NCBI GenBank assembly: GCA_013397455.1
Contig: VYZB01000190.1
Location: forward strand, 1,247,705 to 1,311,704
Length of the DNA stretch: 64,000 nucleotides
Source: Crotophaga sulcirostris
Lineage: Eukaryota > Chordata > Aves > Cuculiformes > Crotophagidae
Reading direction: 5' to 3'
A program made the translations under genes and the position numbers. Below are positions 40,788 to 50,626 of this stretch, piece by piece. A model generated the notes under the pieces. The model saw only the letters and a list, made by a program, of their open reading frames with translations. It had not been told where the DNA came from and ran no database searches. Numbering within the stretch: position 1 is the stretch's first letter; every line of letters starts with the position of its first letter.

Positions 40788-41281
40788 AAGGCAGTTTCCA
40801 GGTCTTTAACACTACTCTGAGCCAGAGATGCTACATAAAAGAAGAGAGAAGCACTGCTGCCATAACAACCCTTCAACGGGGAACTTTGGGATACAGATAG
40901 TTACTACAGCACCTACAACCAGCCCTGTGCATCATGACACACAAAAACCAGAAAACGCTTTTTAGCCAGAGCATCCCATCTTTTGCGCTCTCCGCTCGGG
41001 CCAGCGAAAGCGCAAAACAAGCGCATCCTCCGCACCACCAACCCCCACAGCCCCCAGCTGTATTTAATTCAATATTTTTTCAAAGGAGAGGGGTCAGGGA
41101 AGTCCATTTGAGAGCCGAGTCCTGCCCCAAACCGATCTCCGTTCCCCACGGCCGGTCCCGGGAGGGGGACCGGGCCCCTCCTCCACGACCCTCCGCCAAG
41201 GGGGCGACTTCGGGGAAGCAGCCAGCTCTCCTGAGGCGGCGCACCCCACCTTCCAAAGGTCCCTTGCAAAAGTTAAGGCGC

Positions 41282-41952
41282 NNNNNNNNNNNNNNNNNNN
41301 NNNNNNNNNNNNNNNNNNNNNNNNNNNNNNNNNNNNNNNNNNNNNNNNNNNNNNNNNNNNNNNNNNNNNNNNNNNNNNNNNNNNNNNNNNNNNNNNNNNN
41401 NNNNNNNNNNNNNNNNNNNNNNNNNNNNNNNNNNNNNNNNNNNNNNNNNNNNNNNNNNNNNNNNNNNNNNNNNNNNNNNNNNNNNNNNNNNNNNNNNNNN
41501 NNNNNNNNNNNNNNNNNNNNNNNNNNNNNNNNNNNNNNNNNNNNNNNNNNNNNNNNNNNNNNNNNNNNNNNNNNNNNNNNNNNNNNNNNNNNNNNNNNNN
41601 NNNNNNNNNNNNNNNNNNNNNNNNNNNNNNNNNNNNNNNNNNNNNNNNNNNNNNNNNNNNNNNNNNNNNNNNNNNNNNNNNNNNNNNNNNNNNNNNNNNN
41701 NNNNNNNNNNNNNNNNNNNNNNNNNNNNNNNNNNNNNNNNNNNNNNNNNNNNNNNNNNNNNNNNNNNNNNNNNNNNNNNNNNNNNNNNNNNNNNNNNNNN
41801 NNNNNNNNNNNNNNNNNNNNNNNNNNNNNNNNNNNNNNNNNNNNNNNNNNNNNNNNNNNNNNNNNNNNNNNNNNNNNNNNNNNNNNNNNNNNNNNNNNNN
41901 NNNNNNNNNNNNNNNNNNNNNNNNNNNNNNNNNNNNNNNNNNNNNNNNNNNN
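41282..41952. other. Assembly gap (671 N)
   Basis: The run of N sits in the middle of the CpG island. Short-read assemblies often fail in very GC-rich promoter DNA, which fits this position. I cannot tell whether 671 is an estimated or measured length. Confidence 0.99.
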
Positions 41953-42027
41953 AAGCGCGGGCGCCTGCTCTGCAGCCCTGCGTTCCTCGGCCCTTTTTCC
42001 CCTTCGTCCCTCAGCCCTCGTTTTCCT

Positions 42028-42123
42028 ATTATCCCATCCCTCATCCCTCCATCCCACATCCTCCCTTCCCTCCATCCTTCACCCGTTATCCCTCCATCCC
42101 TCATCCACCCATCCCGCCATTCC
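42028..42123 (+). repeat. Degenerate ATCCCTCC-type tandem array
   Basis: About 95 bases are built of ATCCCTC, ATCCCTCC, ATCCCAC, ATCCTTC and ATCCACCC units, a pyrimidine-rich minisatellite inside the right half of the CpG island. The - strand is correspondingly G/A-rich. It may have contributed to the assembly failure next to it. Confidence 0.8.
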
Positions 42124-42388
42124 TCTGCTCCCCTGACCGCGGTGTCGCAGCAGTCTCCCCCCACCCCCGTCTCCAGGAGCAAGGGTGGCCCTGAAGCCCC
42201 CCAGGCTCGCGGTGGGCGTGGGCGCGCTCCTGCCCCACCGGCGCGTGCCCGCGGCGCGCCCCCCTCGGGAAGGGCGCCCTGCTCCTCTGAAGGGCAGGAG
42301 GTCCCCAGCGCTGCTGCCTCGCTCTCCCCCAACCCAGGGCGGAAAAGCCCTCACAGCTCTTGCCTATTCTGCTATTCCCTTTTATTTC

Positions 42389-42414
42389 TTTTTTTTTTTT
42401 TTTTTTTTTTTTTT
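42389..42414 (+). repeat. T26 homopolymer
   Basis: An uninterrupted run of 26 T marks the right edge of the CpG-rich region. No retrocopy is recognised beside it. Confidence 0.9.
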
Positions 42415-45400
42415 CCACACGGCAGGAGAAAACAAACCCGTGCTGCTGTAGGGCAAAAAGGCAGTAAACAAGAGGAAAACCTACAGAGTGCAATAATCAT
42501 TGCCTGAGAATTAAACCATGAACAGGAGTAGTTCTTAAAAGGGGTCCTAAGCTTAAAGGACTTTCCAGGTGTTTATTTAGGATCAAGAATAATTATCTTA
42601 ACATTAGAAATAAAAGAAACAGCAGTTCAAAGTGCACTGTGTAAACAAGAGACCTGTAAATCGAGTACGGCAAATAAACAAGCACACTAAAAGCTGGCTT
42701 TCAACTCTTTACCCTTGCTCTGAACTCTCCCTGCATTATATAATGTTGATAAAGTGCTGCGGGTACATTTGGGGAAAAGACACAGTGATGATGAGAATAT
42801 AGCATTATTTATTAGAGTGCAATAGCAGCCTTACCTGCCAAGGAGTTGTTTCAGAGGTTCGTCTGTGCATTTCTCATCAGCCCTCCAAGTAACCAATTCA
42901 CTTGATGCTCAATGCAGACAAATGATTCCCTGCTACCGGTGCCTCTGTCCGAGGCGTTTCTGAGTGGCTTGTGGATTATTAACTTACTATGCTCTTCTGC
43001 TCTGCCTTGTACCAGGAGCTGTGCAGGTATCAGCAGCTCCCACTTGTGAAGCCAGGGAAGGGAGAGATTGGGTAGATTTCCACGTAGCTCTACATTTCAA
43101 ACTGCTGATTTGCTGTAAGGGCTACAGACAACCGGTCTGGTCTTCTAACAGGTTTATTCCAAAAGAGAGGCCTGACGCAAAGTTCACTAGAAACAATGCA
43201 AATATTTCTTTATCCTTAGTGGGAATTGGTTCAAACCACTGTGAGCTCACTGTTGGCGTGAAGGTATATCCGAGTGCCACTATTCCAGTAAGAGCTCCCT
43301 AGAGAAAAAGAAAAATTACTAAGATGTGCATCTTTTTCGTAAAATTGTTGAGAGAAGTTCAGGGACCTGCTTGTGGCAAAAACGTGTACTAGAAGGCAGG
43401 TTACAGCCCCTGGCTAGAGCATGACTTCTTATCTCCATAGGCTCAACCAAGCCACCAAATACAGTAGGTGAGGGGAGGCAAAGAGAGGACGTACTAAAAT
43501 TATGGGGTCCTCTGCCAGTAGGAGCAGAACTCCATGTTTCATTTTGAGCCATTGCTGCTTGCAAGGGAATTCTCAACAAACATCTTTCAGTGTTTTCTCT
43601 TCTCTGGTCTCAGTCCTGGTATTAGATTTAAGCAACCCTTTAACTTGCAGATTTCTCTTATTTCCCCAGTACTTATTGTTCCCTCCATCCCCTTTCTACC
43701 TTTGCAGCAAGGGCTCTAGGCTAGTAAGGAAGGTGGAAGTCAGGAAAGGGAACAAAACTGGGCAATGGGGAAGGCATAGACAGACATCTTTAAACAAGAG
43801 CTTATCTAGTGTGTTACAGAAATTGGCTTATATTTTTTAATACAGTTGCTACAGGGTTTTAGTATAGGAATTTAGTATATTTAATGCAGGTGGGGTGTTG
43901 TTTTGTTTTTTTTTTGTCCCTTGCTTCTCTTGTTCTACATTTGCTGATGAGTGTCTCTAGTAAGTACAATCAAGCCCAATGTAATGGGAACCTGGTAGGT
44001 AACAGTGATCCCTGAGAAATAGGAGACTGAGGGTAAACATTTTGTCTGAGATTCAGAATAGGAAATGAACTGCTGAGGTCCTGTCTGTTCTCAGATGAAT
44101 GACTTTAGCTCTCTCCTAGCTTTGAGCACAAATTTGTCTGCATCAAAGGAAGCGCGTATATGCCAACAGAAAATTTTTCCTTCACCAAAATAATTTTTTT
44201 TCAGAAATTAATCAATTATTCAAGAAAGTTACAGGGCTCACTTCAGGTTCTTGCAGATTCTTGCATGCTTTTTATGTATATGTGCACAGATCTATATTTA
44301 TGTACAAGGATTTATTGTGATTTTTTTTTGTTTTAAACTGTATGAGCATTTTGTTTATGATGAATACAAACACTAACCATTACATTTCAGAGCCACTGTA
44401 GTGAACTGGTTTATTCTTAGATGTGAGGTTGCATCTCTTCTGTAAAACCTTTGTGTGAGACAAGTAAACATTTATTTCTTAGTTGGAGAGCACATGTAAG
44501 CCTTTTGTGATTATGCCATTGCTACATATATTGCCTTTGTAAAAGCTGGCTGCTGAACTTGCTACCTTAGACTGGAAATATATGTATGTTGTTTTCTGAA
44601 GATTCCAAAATATTTTCAGAGAGCACAGTTTGATAAAAGGTTTCATCTACATAACAGAAGATAGGTGGATATTAATAGACATTTTAAAATTAAAATTTAT
44701 TTTTTTTTACAACAGGTTATCGTAGAGGTCAAAAGAAACAGAACAAAATTTTAAAAATAGACTGAAAGGCAACAATCCACTCCCTGAATAGCTTTCAAAC
44801 CCCCAAAGTAGATATTTAGCAAAATCATGTAAAAAAAGCTGAGGATTTACTTTTTACTGAACCTGGTGGGACCATTTCTGTCAGATGTGCTTCTAAAGTA
44901 AGAATATTTACGCACTGACTAAAAACTGACATGCAGTACTGAATTGTGTGCTGTGCTACTGATGATGTTTCCATAAAGTTAGTCCCACCAGTGTTTGCAG
45001 GGGCAGGGCTTCTGTTTTCATCTGCGTTCATTTCAGAGGACCCAGAACCCATTCTCATGGGAATCCTGTATGCATTTTCCTATTTGTAATTGATTGTTGG
45101 CTTGGGGGTTAACTGCATCATTTAAAAATCCATCATCCTTTGGCTTTCTGTTCTTGACATTCATTTGTTGTGGCTTGCCTTAAACTTGGCCCTGATTCTA
45201 CAGCTGGATTGACAAATGCCAGTACCTGGTGCTGTGCAATCAGCCTTAATGACCTTGATGAGCGCAGTGGCCCGTTGCAGTTTGCAGGGTTGTGGGATGA
45301 GGAGTAGGATTCTAGTTCTGGACAGGAACTGTGTGGTATAGTGAGAGCTGAACCCAGGCTGAGGCTTTGGATGTGATTAAAACTAAAAATAACACAAAAT

Positions 45401-46297
45401 ATTCCTAATATTTGAATCTGGGAAAGTACTGTATGTTCTCAGTTTTCACTTTACAGTAGGTTGAATGCATTTAACTCTGATATCTGAGTGGTTTAAGTCT
45501 CCATTCTTAGGCACATTTATAGCACCAGCTAATACCCTTATTTTAGAGGAAATAAAATATATCACTAGGATACTTGCTATAAGGAAAAGTAGCTAGTGGG
45601 CTTTATTGTAGCTTTCATTATTCACAGATTTTTTTGTTTGCTCCATATGTTTTATCAAGGAAAAGCAAAGATTAAGGGAGATTAAGTAGTTTATAGCAAA
45701 CTAGGGTTGGTTTTGGTTTGGTTTTTTTGTGTGTGTGTGTGCACAGTGCCGTTTTTCTTGAGTAAGGACCTTCAATAAACAGCAGTTTCACATAACACAG
45801 GACAATCAGATTTAAAATTTAAAATGAAATGCTTTTGCACTATGGCTCATAGAACTAGAGCTGAAAAAGCATTTGACTTTAAGATAAAGCAAAGAGTTCA
45901 CACATGAATCCAAACTTTCGGGGGTACCACTATCTATAGAGAGATGTGGTTTGCTGCATCCAAGCCTCAGTCCCCACTGAGCACAAAGGACGCCTGTGAA
46001 AAATGCAGCTTCTCTAGCTGAGACTTTCTGTGATGAATTTATTAACAAATTTTCCCATCTTCTCATACCAAATATAAAGGACTGTACAGGTAAGATTATA
46101 TCAGCTGGTGAAAAAAAGAAACAAAGGGTGACAGAAGAAGTGAAATGCAGTTACCCTTTTTCCGTTAGAGGAAGAATTTATGAGAGGGAAGATAATATCA
46201 GAAACCAAACATATAGATGATGGTGTAACTTTCTTCCAATTTTAATCAAATATAAAACGGACAAAAAATTGAACTGGTGAACTTTGATATGGAAAGG
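42415..46297. other. AT-rich noncoding sequence right of the CpG island
   Basis: No exon is supported. The frame at 42964-43302 begins with a hydrophobic stretch resembling a signal peptide but opens on GTG directly after a TGA, with no in-frame ATG, so it is not called. If the CpG island gene runs rightward, this would be intron 1. A short TG microsatellite lies at 45728-45741. The segment at 45195-45365 is somewhat GC-richer and contains GGCCCTGATTCTACAGC, possibly another piece of the old dispersed repeat noted at 38.5 kb. Confidence 0.5.
45728..45741 (+). repeat. (TG)7 microsatellite
   Basis: Seven TG units follow a GGTTTGG/T-rich stretch. It is short and probably not informative. Confidence 0.85.
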
Positions 46298-46400
46298 GAC
46301 AGCTCTCTGCAATCAACTCTATGCATCAGACAATTCTCCACAGAACAACTTTCTGCAGGACAACTCTGTGCTCAACACTGTGGCAACAACTCTATGTGAA
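46298..46400 (+). repeat. Degenerate ~15-bp tandem array (ACAACTCTNTGC type)
   Basis: Related words start at 46299 (ACAGCTCTCTGC), 46313 (TCAACTCTATGC), 46330 (ACAATTCTCC), 46345 (ACAACTTTCTGC), 46360 (ACAACTCTGTGC), 46373 (TCAACACTGTGG) and 46386 (ACAACTCTATG). Spacing is 13 to 17 bases. This is a decayed minisatellite of about seven units with no recognised family name. It runs straight into the telomere-like hexamers. Confidence 0.8.
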
Positions 46401-46402
46401 GA

Positions 46403-46432
46403 GGGTTAGTGTTAGCATTAAGGTTAGGGTTA
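46403..46432 (+). repeat. Five degenerate telomere-like GGGTTA hexamers
   Basis: In exact 6-base register the sequence reads GGGTTA, GTGTTA, GCATTA, AGGTTA, GGGTTA. The TTA of every unit is kept and substitutions are confined to the G positions. This is the vertebrate telomere repeat (TTAGGG) in decayed form, so it may be a short interstitial telomeric sequence. Five imperfect units could also arise by chance slippage. Confidence 0.65.
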
Positions 46433-46441
46433 AGATTTGGG

Positions 46442-46457
46442 GCTCCCCATGGGGAGC
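46442..46457. repeat. Perfect 16-bp palindrome
   Basis: GCTCCCCATGGGGAGC is its own reverse complement. It follows the telomere-like hexamers by nine bases and overlaps the right-hand inverted repeat of the composite (GAGCTGTC, 46454-46461, the inverse of GACAGCTC at 46298-46305). Confidence 0.9.
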
Positions 46458-46461
46458 TGTC

Positions 46462-49210
46462 ATGTGAAGAGCTGGCTGAAGAGAGTAGTTCTAAACTCAT
46501 TCAGTATTCTTACAGATTCTCATAATATGCAGTAAATCTTTACTGTTCTACTCTCCAAGGAGACTCTTGAGTAAATAATAATGACTTTGGCCTCTTGGAT
46601 AAATGAAGATGGATGTACTGAGAAAAATCTAATTATGGATTTCTCCTGCCTTAACTCCTATCTTGTACACCAGCATTATATCATTGATACTTCATATATA
46701 TATATTCCAGCAGTGGTGTACTAAAATGAAGCTTAATGCAGGAAAAAAAGGAGCATAAACACATCAACAGATTTGTTTCTCTAATAATTCAATATTAAAT
46801 CTGGTGATTTTGGAAACAAAGAATGTATCAATTTCTTCGAATGTTAGCTAGTGCTACCAAGTCAATACAGCTGCACTGCAAGCTCTAATCTGTTCTGTAT
46901 ATCATCAACAGAATTGTTCACTAAGGGCTGTGTCTTCACAGGGAATGATTTAAAGGTATTCCTACAGTAGTGTACAGTAGCAGCAACTCTTTCCTAGTAA
47001 GGATGCAGCTAAATCTTGTGAAAGCAAGATATTGCATGCTTTATCTGATTACCTCCGAGTTAAACAAGCTAAACAGCGAAAAGCTCTGTGGTTTTTTTGT
47101 TTTTGTTTTTTTGTTTGTTTGTTTTAAATGCAAGGGGGTTTATAAAAGGAACTCTGGAAGACATTTCTGTATCAGTGGCTCACAAAGCTATGCAGCAGAA
47201 GTCTGCTATGTAGGCAGGCACAGCTTAATTTCTGATTGATACAGACGGAAGAATATTGTAAATATTATTGAGTGTATTACTGGAAGAAAATATCTGAGGT
47301 CCCAGTTTTTCTGGCATTTTTTGCTGCTGACACTGAGAGGAATAGAAATACTCTCTTTTCATGTTAAAGCCCAGCATAGTTGGGCAGAGCGTACGGTTAG
47401 AAAAATGGACAAGTTTTCTATTTGAAACATGGTTCTGTATTCATGATATTGAACTAATGGAGACAAGCAAAGCATTAAACTCCATAGAGTGACCCTTTCT
47501 ATAGTGTCCTTACAGAGACATATAAAGCTTTAAAAGTCTTTTCACCCATGTAAGAGGTAATTCTCTTCTCTGAGTGGTTTTCATCAGTATCCATTACAAC
47601 TCTTAATGATTAATTACAGGTTATACATCTGTTTCTTTGTTTTGACCTCTTCTCTAACGTTCCTGGCTTCATTCATTTGTCTGGAAGGACCATAAGCTGT
47701 TTGGAGTCAGAAACAATCTTTTTATTGTCACATTTTACAGTACGTAGGACAACTGAGTCATGGTCCACCAGTATGATTCCAAATAGCAGCTAGTAATAAT
47801 GATAATGTATTATCTCCAGATCCTGTAGTCACATAAGCTAGACAGCTAGGAGGTGCAGGAAAACTTCAAACTCCTTTGATATTAGAAAAATATACCATGA
47901 AGTGGGAAGAAGCCATAAGAAGATTGTGTATGCAGACAAGCCAAAGTTAGTAGCTCACAGGGGGATCTGAGAAGCTGCCTTTGTGCTGACTGCAGGATAC
48001 ATGGTGAAAAAAAACCCACTTGGTGATTTGGAATCTTCCACATCAAGAATGTATACAGTCAAAGGTTGTCATTTCAGTTAATAAGTTAATGTTCAAATCT
48101 TCTTTGCAAATTTGCAGAGCAAGTAGGAGAATATTTTGAATTGTTTATGCTGGTTGAAGTTAAAAATATAACATCATTCCTATACTTTATGAATCATTAA
48201 AGAAATAATAGTCACAAAATCCACTTGCATCTAACAGATGGAAACTTCTTAGAAAGTACATTTGGAAAAGTTTCAGCTTTTTGTTGGAAGCATAAGATTT
48301 AGGAACAAGCCATACAGTGATTACAGTTTTTGCCACAAAGTTCCACTTCAGTAAAATCCGTACAGTATTTAATATATTCTGAGTACAGACAAACTCCAGA
48401 ACTCCATCGGTACATTCAGAACATGATCAATCACATTGGATGTCAATATTCAGAGTATCCAATTTAATTCACTCTTCTGAGGAAACACTTTCCAGAAACC
48501 TAGCAGCTCTTATTAAAACCCAAAACAGAAGATTAATCAGAATGCTAAAATCAAAATGTACTAATTTGTGTAAATACTGCTGTGGCTGTGATGGTCTAGG
48601 GACATAAAAGAGGCAAAATCTGTAGAAAGTGGAAATCTCTCTTGCAAAACTAGCTGATGGTTTGGGGAAAGGAGTAGTAAAGGATAATAAACCTCCAGTT
48701 TATTATTTTCTCTTTATTTGAATAATATTGAATATATAAATACTGTGTGTGATGAATCTGAGTCATGTGACTGAAACAGGACTATTTGCAGTGTGAATAA
48801 TAAGTGGCAAGATGAGGTCCTGTCATGTTCTTCCTAAATGCCTGAGTAACCTATTACAAGTCAGAGTCTAGATGCCACTACCTGAATTTATATCAACTCT
48901 AAATCCTCTTCTGGAAGTTTATTCAGGAGAAAACCAATGGATATGTGATATTTTTGAAATGCAAGACTTTCAAAGAAGCTAGCACAAAAAATTTTTCTTC
49001 CCCCTTCTTTCAGTTGCTACCATCTCAATTATGATCACTCTTAATTGGCTAAAATGTCCCAAATGGAGTTTCCAGTATATAATGCCTTGTCCTCTGTCAG
49101 GGTTTTCTAACTATCCTTAAGCTGCCTTAGATTCTATGAATATACAAGTTAGGATGTAAATTCATGGTTGATAGAAAGGAATACAAGCCCTTCAAAACTA
49201 ATGGCACACA
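46462..49210. other. AT-rich noncoding sequence
   Basis: No gene or transposon is recognised. A T/G-rich stretch near 47089-47127 (GTTTTTTTG-like units) and a short TA run near 46695-46707 are low-complexity. Open frames are short and unrecognised. Confidence 0.55.
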
Positions 49211-49274
49211 TCTATCTATCTATCTGTCTATCTATCTATCTGTCTATCTATCTATCTATCTATCTATCTATCCA
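49211..49274 (+). repeat. TCTA tetranucleotide microsatellite, 16 units
   Basis: Fifteen TCTA units are followed by TCCA; units 4 and 8 read TCTG. Such imperfect GATA/TCTA repeats are often length-variable within a species. Confidence 0.97.
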
Positions 49275-49278
49275 TCCT

Positions 49279-49280
49279 AT

Positions 49281-49310
<30 letters not shown>
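49279..49310 (+). repeat. ATTT tetranucleotide microsatellite, 8 units
   Basis: Eight exact ATTT units follow the TCTA array after four bases, forming a compound microsatellite. Confidence 0.97.
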
Positions 49311-49311
<1 letters not shown>

Positions 49312-50537
49312 TGTTTACTACTGGGAAAAATACTGTAACAAAATCTATTCTTGTCATCTGTATTACCCTTGATGAGGAATATAGTCTCTGAAACATCTTA
49401 AACTTTCATTTATTTTGAAATAGAAACATTGAAAGCAAATGCAAGCGAATGACAAGACGAGTGAAAGATAGAAATGCCATTGTCTGTACTTGAATGTAAG
49501 CGCTTTTCATGCAATAATGTAGTTGACTCTTTCTTTCTTTTATGATCTGTTTACTGTTTAACAAATATATGCAGTGCATATATTTGATATTAAAAAATTG
49601 ATACATAATACTTACCTGTAATTAATTTCCCTGGGGGAAAAAAAGGCACACTACTTTCCCCAAAGATAACTGCTGCATGTTTAGTTCAGTGACTGCATGC
49701 TGTATACCTCATGGTATGTGCCCATCTTTGGTTCATCATGAAAGGCAGCAAAGTACATACACATTCATTTTAAGTGCAGAAGAGATGACACTGACTTAAT
49801 CTGAATGCCCGCATATCGACGGACAGACAATGTAGGTAGGAATTATTCTTCCCCTTTGTATCTAGCACCAATATTTATTGTTTGCATCCCATTATTTGGA
49901 AAGTCAATCATTGTTGAACTGAAGATTTAGTTATGATAAATTTGCCGCTTCCCTTGGTAAACTGCATCAATGATTAATTACACTCCTTGCTAAAATTCAT
50001 TGTTTCTTCCTAATTTGTACTTTTCTGTCTCCACCTTATCCAGAAAGTGAATCTTGTTATGCTGTTGTCTGTCAGATTAAAGTGTCCCAAATATCAGAAG
50101 TCGACTCCTCTGGGTCCTTACAAATAATGATCAAATTGCCTTCTAAACTTCTGTCTGATACAGTAAGTAGGTTGTGAATCAGGATAACAGACCTGATGAT
50201 GAGTCTCTCTAGTCACTCTGGCTCATATAATGGTGTGACATTTGGAAGCATTTCTTAAGGATGTCTGTATATTCTTTAATTAATATTGTAATTGTAATCA
50301 CACATTTTTAAAAATAAAAAAAAGAGAAAAGAAAAATAAAAGCATAGATCCTATCCCTCAAAATTCTCTTCACAGGCCTGATTCTCCTGACTAGCTATAG
50401 CTTGAGCTGTATTTTGTCCACATTATCCAAACACTGCACGGTGGAGTAAATCTGCAAATGATCAGATGCTAAGATGTTTCAGTAGCTTTCTCACTCTTGT
50501 TTCTGAATGCTTCAAAGCCTTTAGTTCAGTGCATCTT
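49311..50537. other. AT-rich noncoding sequence
   Basis: No gene is seen. A 25-bp palindrome at 49562 is listed separately. The stretch 49915-50000 contains GCATCAATGATTAATTACAC and looks like a possible conserved noncoding element, which cannot be tested here. Confidence 0.5.
49562..49586. repeat. 25-bp palindrome, 12-bp perfect arms
   Basis: CAAATATATGCA, one G, then TGCATATATTTG: perfect inverted arms around a single base. It contains two ATGCA-type words and could form a small cruciform or hairpin. The first mismatch is immediately outside the arms. Confidence 0.95.
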
Positions 50538-50626
50538 CCTGACAGCCCTGTGACACAAAATAGTAATATTATCCTTTTTAGACAAAAGGAACTGAGGCAC
50601 AGAGTGACTTAGACAAATGCTGTCGA
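50538..50626 (-). mobile_element. MIR SINE fragment
   Basis: The + strand reads GACAGCCCTGTGACAC, then TAGTAATATTATCCTTTTTAG, then GAACTGAGGCACAGAGTGAC and TTAGACAAATGC. This follows the reverse-complement MIR consensus from its central region (ACAACCCTATGAGG..ATTATTATCCCCATTTTACAG, GAAACTGAGGCACAGAGAGG, TTAAGTGACTTGCC). MIR elements are old tRNA-derived SINEs of amniotes, uncommon but present in birds. Only the core part is present, and it carries the small indels expected for such age. Confidence 0.8.

Larger units (their letters stand above)
40960..42360. promoter_or_regulatory. CpG island, candidate promoter/first exon (interrupted by gap)
   Basis: This is the only strong CpG island in the window. 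From about 40980 the sequence turns GC-rich, and 41101-41281 contains about 15 CpG in about 180 bases. On the far side of the gap, 41953-42360 is dense in CpG, with GGGCGTGGGCGCGC and CCGGCGCGTGCCCGCGG blocks. In birds such islands normally mark promoters and first exons. No start codon with a convincing signal, TATA box or donor site could be assigned, so the gene and its direction are unknown; the first exon may lie inside the N run. GGGCGTGGGC resembles an EGR or Sp/KLF-type binding site, which is an inference only. Long frames that cross this region on both strands are artefacts of the Ns. Confidence 0.72.

Noticed and set aside
40934..42332. Several 300-400 codon frames on both strands across the CpG island
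   Set aside because: More than half of each frame is translated N. The real flanks are GC-rich with few stops in any frame and show no recognisable protein.
43228..43237. tRNA B-box-like word GGTTCAAACC
   Set aside because: The bases on either side cannot form a T-arm stem and no A box lies at the right distance upstream, so it is not a tRNA gene.
42964..43302. 112-codon + frame with a hydrophobic start resembling a signal peptide, just right of the CpG island
   Set aside because: It opens on GTG directly after an in-frame TGA, with no in-frame ATG. The remainder has no domain I recognise and composition like its surroundings. It would need an upstream exon for which there is no evidence.
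49164..49391. 75-codon + frame rich in Tyr, Leu, Ile and Ser
   Set aside because: It is simply the translated TCTA/ATTT microsatellite.
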